From positions 1-47,418 of the forward strand of contig JADGOZ010000077.1 in NCBI GenBank assembly GCA_017882705.1: 47,418 nucleotides of DNA, given 5' to 3'. Positions 1-6,639 of the stretch are shown here, in pieces. The stretch is from Candidatus Nanopelagicales bacterium. GTDB taxonomy: Bacteria > Actinomycetota > Actinomycetes > S36-B12 > CAIYMF01. Under the pieces are notes generated by a model that did not search any database, was not told the DNA's origin, and saw only the letters and a program-made list of their open reading frames with translations. Numbering within the stretch: position 1 is the first letter of the stretch; each line of letters starts with the position of its first letter. A program made the translations under genes and the position numbers.

Positions 1-497
1 CCCCGAGCGGTGCTGCGGTCGCGTCCTTCACGGTCGCGTCCAACTCCCGCTACCTGGACAAGACCACCAACGAGTGGAAGGACGGCGAGCCCGTCTTCAT
101 GCGGTGCTCGGTGTGGCGTCAGTACGCGGAGAACGTCGCCGAGTCCCTCACGCGAGGCACTCGGGTGATCGTCACCGGCCGCCTCAAGCAGCGCAGCTAC
201 GAGACCCGCGAGGGCGAGAAGCGCACGGTGCTCGAGATGGAGGTCGACGACGTCGGCCCGGCGCTGCGTACCGCGACGGCGAAGGTCACCAAGGTGGCCC
301 GCGCCGGCGGCGGTGGCTTCGGCGGCGACGGTGGTGGCTTCGGCGGCGGCAACTCCGGCGCCGGCGGCGGCGGCAACGACGACCCGTGGGCGAGCCAGAC
401 CGGTGGCGGCGGGGCGCAGTCGCGTCCCCAGTCCTCCGGCGGCGACTCCTGGGGCGGCGGTGGCGGCGGCCAGTCGTTCGACGAGCCCCCGTTCTAG
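1..497 (+). CDS. ssb: Single-stranded DNA-binding protein, 3' part
   Basis: The start lies before the window. Reading from base 3, 164 codons are visible and end at TAG 495-497. The first ~95 residues are the second half of the OB fold, with the SSB-type run [19 protein letters not shown], which binds ssDNA. A long Gly/Ser/Gln-rich linker follows (about base 300 onward). The protein ends in the acidic tail DEPPF, close to the usual SSB DDIPF/DEPPF tip that recruits replication and repair partners. Position directly before rpsR and rplI is the conserved bacterial order. Function: tetrameric ssDNA protector at the replication fork. Confidence 0.97.
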   Translation, partial: PSGAAVASFTVASNSRYLDKTTNEWKDGEPVFMRCSVWRQYAENVAESLTRGTRVIVTGRLKQRSYETREGEKRTVLEMEVDDVGPALRTATAKVTKVARAGGGGFGGDGGGFGGGNSGAGGGGNDDPWASQTGGGGAQSRPQSSGGDSWGGGGGGQSFDEPPF

Positions 498-606
498 GCG
501 TCCAGCCAGACCAGTGCACGACCCGGGTGCGACCAGTGCGCAGCCGGACATCCGGAACTACCCCATCCCGGCATGACGCCGGGCTCCCGACCTAAGGAGC
601 ACCACG

Positions 607-843
607 ATGGCCAAGCCTGCTCTTCGTAAGCCGAAGAAGAAGGTCTGCGTCTTCTGCAAGGAGAAGATCGCCAGCGTCGACTACAAGGACACGTCGCTGC
701 TGCGCAAGTACATCTCCGACCGCGGCAAGATCCGTGCCCGCCGCGTGAGCGGCAACTGCACCCAGCACCAGCGCGACGTCGCGATCGCGGTCAAGAACGC
801 CCGCGAGATGGCGCTGCTCCCCTACACCTCGACCGCCCGCTGA
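607..843 (+). CDS. rpsR: 30S ribosomal protein S18
   Basis: The 78-aa product has the full length of S18, which sits on the 30S platform next to S6. The sequence is Lys/Arg-rich and shows the conserved KYISDRGKI stretch. It keeps cysteines (VCVFC near residues 13-17 and C near 51), so it looks like the zinc-type C+ form. The ATG at 607 follows a good ribosome site (AAGGAG at about 594-599). The gene is 110 bp after ssb and 19 bp before rplI, so the three are probably co-transcribed. Actinobacteria often carry a second, zinc-free S18 used under zinc starvation; none is seen here. Confidence 0.98.
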   Translation: MAKPALRKPKKKVCVFCKEKIASVDYKDTSLLRKYISDRGKIRARRVSGNCTQHQRDVAIAVKNAREMALLPYTSTAR

Positions 844-862
844 CGAAGGAGGCGACTACACC

Positions 863-1309
863 ATGAAGCTCATCCTGACTCAGGACGTGAACGGTCTCGG
901 CGCCCCTGGCGACGTCGTCGAGGTCAAGGACGGCTACGGCCGCAACTACCTGCTCCCGCGTGGTCTCGCGACCGCGTGGACCAAGGGCGGGGAGAAGCAG
1001 GTCGCGCAGATCAAGCGCGCCCGCGACGTCCGCGAGGTCCGCGACCTCGACGACGCCGCGGCGATCAAGTCGAAGCTCGAGGGCCTCAAGGTCACGCTCT
1101 CGGCCCGCACCGGTGACACCGGCCGCCTCTTCGGCGCCGTCACCGTCGCCGACGTCGTCGACGCCATCACGGCGGCCGGCGGCCCGGCGGTCGACAAGCG
1201 CAAGGTCACGATCGTCGCCCCGATCAAGACCGTCGGCGCCCACAAGGTCGAGGTCCGGGTCCACCCCGAGGCCCTCGCGACCCTCAACGTGGACGTCGTC
1301 AGCGCCTGA
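863..1309 (+). CDS. rplI: 50S ribosomal protein L9
   Basis: The 148-aa product is the usual length for L9, a two-domain protein bound at the base of the L1 stalk. The N-terminal rRNA-binding domain shows [13 protein letters not shown] and [13 protein letters not shown] (residues 1-45). A long charged helix follows (about 45-75), then the C-terminal domain. The ribosome site GAAGGAGG (about 845-852) precedes ATG 863. A long perfect hairpin at 1319-1354, nine bases after the stop, closes the ssb-rpsR-rplI unit. Confidence 0.98.
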   Translation: MKLILTQDVNGLGAPGDVVEVKDGYGRNYLLPRGLATAWTKGGEKQVAQIKRARDVREVRDLDDAAAIKSKLEGLKVTLSARTGDTGRLFGAVTVADVVDAITAAGGPAVDKRKVTIVAPIKTVGAHKVEVRVHPEALATLNVDVVSA

Positions 1310-1318
1310 CACGCACAC

Positions 1319-1354
1319 ACGACGGCCGCCACCCGCATGGGTGGCGGCCGTCGT
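1319..1354 (+). terminator. Intrinsic terminator after rplI
   Basis: A perfect 16-bp stem (ACGACGGCCGCCACCC at 1319-1334, complement at 1339-1354) with loop GCAT is followed by a short T-containing tract (CTGTCT). It lies 9 bp after the rplI stop. The T tract is weak, as is common in GC-rich genomes. Confidence 0.85.
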
Positions 1355-1380
1355 CTGTCTCGCGCCCTCTGGTGCGGCGC

Positions 1381-1436
1381 GTAACAGTCGGAAGAGTCCA
1401 GAAGCCCTTGTGGATATGAGCAGATCCGGCTGTTAC
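1381..1436. repeat. 56-bp palindromic repeat, copy A
   Basis: The outer arms are GTAACAGTCGGA (1381-1392) and TCCGGCTGTTAC (1425-1436), complementary with one mismatch (G.U in RNA). The first 14 bases are identical to the start of copy B at 2493. Copies A and B bracket the DUF559 gene. See copies C (37221) and D (39647). Confidence 0.75.
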
Positions 1437-1497
1437 CTGCACTGCCCTGGGGACGGGTCGGGCGGCGGCACACGACGGACACCGACCCTCGTGCCTC

Positions 1498-2496
1498 GTG
1501 GGACATCGCGCGCACACCGTCGAGGCAGTCGACCACCTCGTCGCGGCCCACGGGCCAGGACCCTGGTCCCTCGCTGAGCTCCGCGACCACGGTTGGAGCG
1601 TCAGCCAGGTTCGCCGAGCCGTGGATGCCGGTCGACTTGTCCGGTATCCGCGCGGCGTCCTGGGCCTGCCTCAGCTCGCGATGGTGCCCCATGCCGACGC
1701 TCGGCGGCATCAAGGGATCCAGGCTGCGCTTCTGACGGCGTCGTCCCGGGCCGTCGTCAGTCACGAGTCAGCGGCTGAGGTTCACGGGCTGTGGACACCG
1801 AGTCGTCGCGACGGGCACGTGCACCTGACGATCCCGGGAGCACCGGACGACGTGCGTCACGGCGTACGCGTTCACGGATCGGGACTCCCGGCGGAGCTCG
1901 TGACGCGGACCGGGGGGATCCCGGTCACGTCGATCGCTCGCACGGCGGTGGACGTGGCTCGGGGACGGGACCTTCCCTCGGCGTTGGTCATCCTCGACAG
2001 CGCGGTGCGGATGATCGCCGGTGCGGGGAAGTCCGCGACCCGTCTGCGCCAGCCCGAAGCCCGGCGCCAGGCGCTGGAGGCCGCCGCCCCGCTCCTCCGG
2101 GCCGCCCACGAGTCCGTCTACGGCTGGCCCGGAAGCGTCGCGGTCCGCAACGCCCTGCCAGTCATCGACGCGGGCAGCGAGTCAGCCTTCGAGAGCTGGT
2201 CCCGCGGACAGATGCTGGTGCACTCGGTTCCGACGCCATCGGTCGGAGTGCCGGTGCTGGGCACGTCCGGTCGGCTCTACTGGTGCGACTTCGGCTGGCT
2301 CGACAGGGGCGTCGTGGGCGAAGCCGACGGCTTGTCCAAGTACGGCGACACGTCAGATGACGTGCGGGCTTCCCTCGCCGCGGAACGTCACCGGCAGCGT
2401 GACATCGAAGATGCCGGTTGGCGATTCGTCCGATGGGACACCCGTGAACGGCCCGCCAGATGGATTGCTCGAGTCCTGAGGAGTCTCGGGGCGTAA
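1498..2496 (+). CDS. DUF559-type endonuclease-like protein with AbiEi-like N-terminus
   Basis: The protein has 332 aa from GTG 1498; no ribosome site is evident and the start is uncertain. The N-terminal ~60 residues (WSLAELRDHGWSVSQVRRAVDAGRLVRYPRGV) form a winged-helix of the type annotated as AbiEi antitoxin N-domain. The C-terminal ~110 residues resemble the DUF559/Vsr-like PD-(D/E)XK nuclease fold: SAFESW with a conserved Glu, then CDFGWLDRGVVGEADG with Asp and Glu-x-Asp, followed by a Lys (SKYG), and a closing WRFVRWD strand. Such proteins are common orphans in Actinobacteria, and their function is not established. No partner toxin is adjacent. The gene is exactly bracketed by palindromes A and B, and its TAA stop lies inside copy B. 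Confidence 0.85.
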   Translation: MGHRAHTVEAVDHLVAAHGPGPWSLAELRDHGWSVSQVRRAVDAGRLVRYPRGVLGLPQLAMVPHADARRHQGIQAALLTASSRAVVSHESAAEVHGLWTPSRRDGHVHLTIPGAPDDVRHGVRVHGSGLPAELVTRTGGIPVTSIARTAVDVARGRDLPSALVILDSAVRMIAGAGKSATRLRQPEARRQALEAAAPLLRAAHESVYGWPGSVAVRNALPVIDAGSESAFESWSRGQMLVHSVPTPSVGVPVLGTSGRLYWCDFGWLDRGVVGEADGLSKYGDTSDDVRASLAAERHRQRDIEDAGWRFVRWDTRERPARWIARVLRSLGA

Positions 2497-2548
2497 CAGT
2501 CGGAAGTGTTCCGAAATCGGCCCAGGAAGGCGCACTTCCGACTGGTAC
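2493..2548. repeat. 56-bp palindromic repeat, copy B
   Basis: Arms GTAACAGTCGGAAGTG (2493-2508) and CACTTCCGACTGGTAC (2533-2548) pair over 16 bp with one mismatch. The TAA stop of the DUF559 gene (2494-2496) is within the left arm. It lies between convergent genes and could also act as a transcription terminator. Confidence 0.8.
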
Positions 2549-2571
2549 ACGCGGGGTCGCCGAGACGGTGG

Positions 2572-3072
2572 TCAGGCGAGCCGGGTCTTGAGGTAGGTCA
2601 GCACCCCTGGGGTTGCCCGCTCGATCATCTGCAGGACCGTCTCGAAGCCGTCGCCGCCGCCGTAGTAGGGGTCAGGGACGTCGAGGTCCGTGTCCGGTCG
2701 TGCGGCGAGTCTCGCGTCGAAGCTGCGCATCATCCGCACGTCGGCGTCGGGGGCCATCCGACGCAGTGCCGCGTAGTGGCTCGAGTCCATCGCGAGCAGG
2801 AGGGCGGGGGCGTCGTCCGCCTCGAACCAGGAGCTGGTGATCTGCTGGACGCGGTGGGCGGAGCCGTCGTAGCCGTGCTTCGCGAGCACCGCGACGGAGC
2901 GACGGTCGGCGCCGTCACCGACGTGCCAGGCACCGACGCCCGCGGAGTCGACGACGATCGCGTGCGAGAGCCCCGCGTCCTCGACGGCCGCGCGCAGGAC
3001 GTACTCCGCCATCGGCGAGCGGCAGATGTTGCCCGAGCAGACGGCGGTCACGCGCAGCGGTGAGGAGCTCAC
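2572..3072 (-). CDS. Low-molecular-weight protein-tyrosine phosphatase
   Basis: The 166-aa product removes phosphate from protein tyrosines. It has the P-loop CSGNICRS (Cys12 nucleophile, Arg18; the CX5R motif) near the N-terminus and the general-acid motif DPYYGG with Asp134. The length matches the family (~150-165). GTG at 3072 is chosen because the CX5R motif then begins at residue 12 and because CAGGAT sits exactly 6 nt upstream, as at other leaderless-looking genes here; the same bases (AGGA) could also act as a ribosome site. It follows the MATE gene on the same strand after 56 bp. Confidence 0.93.
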   Translation of the reverse strand: MSSSPLRVTAVCSGNICRSPMAEYVLRAAVEDAGLSHAIVVDSAGVGAWHVGDGADRRSVAVLAKHGYDGSAHRVQQITSSWFEADDAPALLLAMDSSHYAALRRMAPDADVRMMRSFDARLAARPDTDLDVPDPYYGGGDGFETVLQMIERATPGVLTYLKTRLA

Positions 3073-3128
3073 GCGGTCATCCTGCCGCGCACCTCGTCCG
3101 CCGGCACGGCCGAGCCCGTCGACCGCCG

Positions 3129-4517
3129 TCATCCCCCGGCATCGCCGAGCGCGGCGGACTCGGTGGCGTCGACCGAACCGCCGCTGGTCCTGAGCCAGGC
3201 GTCGCCGCGCGAGCGCCACGTGAGCAGCAGCCCGCGCACCACCATGAACCAGGTGAGCGCCCACCACAGCCCGACCACGCCGAGGTCATGAGCCAGGACG
3301 AGGTACGCCGCAGGCGCGAACGCCACGAGCATGACGAGCCCGGCAGCGGCGAGCCATCGCCCGTCGCCCGCTCCGATGAGCACGCCGTCGAGGACGAACA
3401 CCGGCCCGGCCAGCGGCTGCATGATCGCGACCACGACGAGCGACGACGCGATCAGCCCGCGGACCACCGCGTCGTGCGAGAACACCGACGGTAGCCACGG
3501 CACGCACGCCAGCACGAGCAGCCCGAGCACGACGCCCATCACCGCGCCGAGCCGCACGAGCCGAGCCGTCACCGCCCGCGCGCCGACGGGGTCGCCCGAG
3601 CCGAGGTAGCGGCCGAGGAGCGCCATGCCCGCGATGGCGAGCGCGTCGGCGGCGAGCGCGAGCAGCATCCACACCTGGAAGCTGACGTGGTAGGCCGCGA
3701 GGTCGACGTCGCCGAGCCGTGCGGCGACGGCCGACGCGAGCAGGAACACCGAGCGCAGGACGACGGTCCGCGCGAAGAGCGGGCCGCCGGTGCGCGCCGC
3801 ACCGAGCATGCCGACGCCGGACGGGCGCATCGAGACGCCGTGGTGCCGCGCGACGCGCACCAGGACAGCGACGTACGCCGATGCCTGGACGGTCTCGGCC
3901 ACCGCGGTCGCGGCGGCCGAGCCGCCGATCCCGAGGTGCAGCCCGAGCACGAGGAACGCGGCGAGGCCGAAGTTGACCGTCACCGCGAGGAGGGTGACGA
4001 GCAGCGTCGTGCGGGTGTCCTGAAGACCGCGCAGCACTCCCACGCCGGCCATCGCGACGAGCGCGGCGGGGAAGCCGAGCGCGATGACGTGCAGGTAGGT
4101 CACGGCGTAGGGCGTGACCTCCGGCGAGGCGCCGAGCGCCACGACGGCGGGCTCGGCGAGCAGCCAGGTGAGCACGCCGATCACCACGCCGAGCCCGAGC
4201 CCGAGGGCCAGGCCCTCCACACCCTCGGACACCGCGGCGTCCCACTGGCCCTCGCCGACGCGACGCGCGACCGAGGAGGTGGTGGCGTAGGCCAGGAAGA
4301 TGCACAGGCCCAGGACGAGCGAGACCAGGGTGGCCGCGGCTCCGAGCCCGGCGAGCGGGAGGGTGCCCAGCGTGCCCACGATCGCGGCGTCGACCAGGAC
4401 GAACAGCGGCTGCGCGACGAGCGCCCCGAGCGCCGGGACGGCGAGGCGGAGGATCTCGCGCAGCGACCCGTCAGGTGCCGGGCCGGGACCTGGCGCGGGA
4501 GTCCGCTCGCCGGTCAT
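3129..4517 (-). CDS. MATE-family efflux transporter (DinF-like)
   Basis: This is a 462-aa polytopic membrane protein with about 12 hydrophobic segments. Near residues 20-70 it has the MATE signature region (LAVPALGALVAQPLFVLVD, then a GTLGTLPLAGLG run), and the second half repeats the fold. MATE proteins export cationic drugs or metabolites in exchange for H+ or Na+. The start is taken at ATG 4517 (MTGERTPAP...), because the reading frame upstream is unrelated Arg-rich sequence. CACGAT lies exactly 6 nt before this ATG, a leaderless-type spacing. The substrate cannot be inferred. Confidence 0.92.
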   Translation of the reverse strand: MTGERTPAPGPGPAPDGSLREILRLAVPALGALVAQPLFVLVDAAIVGTLGTLPLAGLGAAATLVSLVLGLCIFLAYATTSSVARRVGEGQWDAAVSEGVEGLALGLGLGVVIGVLTWLLAEPAVVALGASPEVTPYAVTYLHVIALGFPAALVAMAGVGVLRGLQDTRTTLLVTLLAVTVNFGLAAFLVLGLHLGIGGSAAATAVAETVQASAYVAVLVRVARHHGVSMRPSGVGMLGAARTGGPLFARTVVLRSVFLLASAVAARLGDVDLAAYHVSFQVWMLLALAADALAIAGMALLGRYLGSGDPVGARAVTARLVRLGAVMGVVLGLLVLACVPWLPSVFSHDAVVRGLIASSLVVVAIMQPLAGPVFVLDGVLIGAGDGRWLAAAGLVMLVAFAPAAYLVLAHDLGVVGLWWALTWFMVVRGLLLTWRSRGDAWLRTSGGSVDATESAALGDAGG

Positions 4518-4940
4518 GCTGCCATCGTGACGGAGCCCGCGAGTCGGCCCTCGACCGGGGTTGCGTCGGACGGGTCGGGTGTGCCCACGTCGGGTCGTGT
4601 TCACCAGTCGGACACCCGCGGGAAGTTTTTCCCCTCCCCAGGCTGGGGAGGGCATCGCCGCAGGTCAGGGCGATACGTGATCAAGATCCATTGGGTTATC
4701 CCACGGTTGTCCACAGCCTTGTCACCCGACTCGCCGACGCTCCTCCCCACGTCGTCCCCAGGTTGTCCACAGGGCCCGTTGTGGTCCGCCCCGGACCTCT
4801 CTACGGTCGCGGAGGCGATGTCGTACCCCCGGCGTAGACAGGGGTCGGGACGACGCCCCGGGCCTTCGCGCACCCGCGTGAGGTGCCCGGAAACCGGGGG
4901 GCATGAGGCGTCCCGCGAGGTCCGACCGAGGAGCCGCCCT
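4518..4940. promoter_or_regulatory. dnaB upstream region with DnaA boxes
   Basis: This 423-bp gene-free stretch holds two exact TTGTCCACA motifs (4707-4715 and 4763-4771), the form of DnaA box preferred in high-GC Actinobacteria. A near-match TTATCCCAC lies at 4696-4704. An 8-bp stem (CCTCCCCA/TGGGGAGG, 4633-4651) next to a TTTTT run lies upstream. It probably contains the dnaB promoter; DnaA control is an inference. Confidence 0.6.
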
Positions 4941-6299
4941 GTGAGTGTCGTCGAGCTCTCGTCCCGCGACGGCACCGGCGCCCCGGACCGCACCCCGCCC
5001 CAGGACATCGCCGCGGAGCAGTCGGTCATCGGCGCGATGCTGCTGTCCAAGGACGCCATCGCCGACGTCGTCGAGACGATCCGCGAGGGCGACTTCTACC
5101 GCCCCGCGCACACCCTGATCTTCGCCACGATCCTCGATCTCTACGGCCGCGGCGAGCCGGCCGACGCGGTGACGGTGTCGGGCGAGCTCACGAAGCTCGG
5201 CGAGCTCGGTCGCGTGGGTGGAGCGCCGTACCTCCACACGCTCGTCGCCTCGGTGCCCACGGCTGCCAACGCCGGCTACTACGCCCGCATCGTCCGCGAG
5301 CGCGCCGTGCTGCGCCGCCTCGTCGAGGCCGGCACCCGCATCGTGCAGATGGGCTACGCCGGGGACGGCGACGTCGACATGATCGTCGACCGCGCCCAGG
5401 CCGCGATCTACGACGTGACGGACCGGCGCACGAGCGAGGACTACCTCTCGCTCGCCGACATCATGCCCGGCACCCTCGAGGAGATCGACGCGATCGCCTC
5501 GCGCGGCGGCCAGCTCTCCGGCGTGCCCACCGGCTTCGCCGACCTCGACGCCGTCACCAACGGCCTGCACGCCGGACAGATGATCGTCGTCGCCGCACGT
5601 CCCGCGATCGGCAAGTCCACACTCGGGCTCGACCTCGCCCGCTCGGCGTCGATCCACCACGGCCTCACCAGCGCCATCTTCAGCCTGGAGATGAGCCGCA
5701 ACGAGATCGCGATGCGCCTCCTGTCGGCCGAGGCGTCGATCGCGCTCAACCACCTGCGCAGCGGCACGATGTCCGACGCGGACTGGCAGAAGCTCGCGCG
5801 CAAGATGAGCGCGGTGTCCGAGGCGCCGCTGTTCATCGACGACTCGCCCAACATGACCATGATGGAGATCCGCGCGAAGTGCCGCCGGCTCAAGCAGCGC
5901 CACGACCTGCGCCTCGTCGTCATCGACTACCTCCAGCTGATGAGCTCGGGCAAGAAGGTCGAGAGCCGCCAGCAGGAGGTCTCGGAGTTCTCGCGCTCGC
6001 TCAAGCTCCTCGCGAAGGAGCTCGAGGTGCCGGTCGTCGCCATCTCGCAGCTCAACCGAGGCGCGGAGCAGCGCACCGACAAGAAGCCGATGATGAGCGA
6101 CCTGCGCGAATCAGGCAGCATCGAGCAGGACGCCGACATGGTGCTGCTGCTGCACCGCGAGGACGCCTACGAGCGCGAGTCGCCGCGCGCGGGCGAGGCC
6201 GACTTCATCCTCGCCAAGCACCGCAACGGCCCGACCGCCAACATCACCGTGGCCTTCCAGGGCCACTACAGCCGCTTCGTCGACATGGCCCAGAGCTAG
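4941..6299 (+). CDS. dnaB: Replicative DNA helicase DnaB
   Basis: The 452-aa hexameric 5'-3' helicase unwinds the replication fork. The N-terminal primase-interacting domain (QDIAAEQSVIGAML, residues ~15-120) is followed by a linker and a RecA-like ATPase domain. Walker A is ARPAIGKST (Lys225), the B-region is VVIDYLQLM, then AISQLNRG and DLRESGSIEQDAD. The Walker A region is uninterrupted, so there is no intein, unlike in several actinobacteria. GTG 4941 is chosen because the DnaB N-terminus starts there and GAGGAG lies at 4928-4933; the open frame extends far upstream without meaning. Confidence 0.97.
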   Translation: MSVVELSSRDGTGAPDRTPPQDIAAEQSVIGAMLLSKDAIADVVETIREGDFYRPAHTLIFATILDLYGRGEPADAVTVSGELTKLGELGRVGGAPYLHTLVASVPTAANAGYYARIVRERAVLRRLVEAGTRIVQMGYAGDGDVDMIVDRAQAAIYDVTDRRTSEDYLSLADIMPGTLEEIDAIASRGGQLSGVPTGFADLDAVTNGLHAGQMIVVAARPAIGKSTLGLDLARSASIHHGLTSAIFSLEMSRNEIAMRLLSAEASIALNHLRSGTMSDADWQKLARKMSAVSEAPLFIDDSPNMTMMEIRAKCRRLKQRHDLRLVVIDYLQLMSSGKKVESRQQEVSEFSRSLKLLAKELEVPVVAISQLNRGAEQRTDKKPMMSDLRESGSIEQDADMVLLLHREDAYERESPRAGEADFILAKHRNGPTANITVAFQGHYSRFVDMAQS

Positions 6300-6387
6300 C
6301 GCCTGCGACGGACCGACCGAGGCGACGTGCGCACGCGGGCGTCGCGGCGGACCGCGGTCGTGGCCGTCGTGAACCAGGCGCGATCGG

Positions 6388-6512
6388 TCACGGGGTCATC
6401 CAGGGAGTGGACGGGCCCGCCTGTCCACGCGTGAGCGCCTGGTAGCCGGTACCGAGGTAGCCCCAGCGCGCAGCCGTCTCGTAGGACAGGTTGTCCGGCC
6501 GACGGCGCGGCC
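6388..6512 (-). pseudogene. Possible C-terminal gene remnant
   Basis: On the minus strand a short in-frame stretch (PDNLSYETAARWGYLGTGYQ, then ...TPWMTP and TGA at 6388-6390) has protein-like composition but no start and no recognisable domain. It lies in the 340-bp gap between dnaB and the GH3 gene. It could be the tail of a lost gene or chance. The family was not recognised. Confidence 0.25.
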
Positions 6513-6629
6513 CGCGAGGCGCGTCCGTGGCGGCCGGTCTCCTCGGAGGACATCGCGCTCGACACCCATGCGCGCGAGCTCGTCGCCCTGCGCAGCGAGG
6601 TCGAGCCCGCCCTCCCGGCCGGGCGCTAG
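6501..6629 (+). pseudogene. Possible C-terminal gene remnant
   Basis: A plus-strand stretch reads ...SSEDIALDTHARELVALRSE... and ends at TAG 6627-6629. The helix-like composition suggests a protein tail, but there is no start and no family was recognised. Together with the opposite-strand stretch at 6388-6512 it fills the dnaB-GH3 gap, which otherwise shows nothing. Confidence 0.25.
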
Positions 6630-6639
6630 GTCGTCGGCG

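Noticed and set aside
1319-1354. rplI hairpin as a member of the 56-bp palindrome family
   Set aside because: It is 36 bp with a 4-nt loop, lacks GTnACnG ends, and fits a normal terminator.
1498-2496. Complete AbiE-type toxin-antitoxin system
   Set aside because: Only an AbiEi-like N-terminal domain is present and no nucleotidyltransferase toxin (AbiEii) is adjacent.
4633-4651. Hairpin as a terminator for the MATE or dnaB side
   Set aside because: The T run lies before the stem on the plus strand, and an A run follows it on the minus strand, so neither direction fits an intrinsic terminator.
3687-4940. Long upstream extension of the dnaB frame
   Set aside because: It runs antisense through the MATE gene. 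DnaB homology starts only at about 4941, where a ribosome site is present.
5560-5660. Possible intein in dnaB
   Set aside because: The Walker A region is continuous and the protein is normal length.
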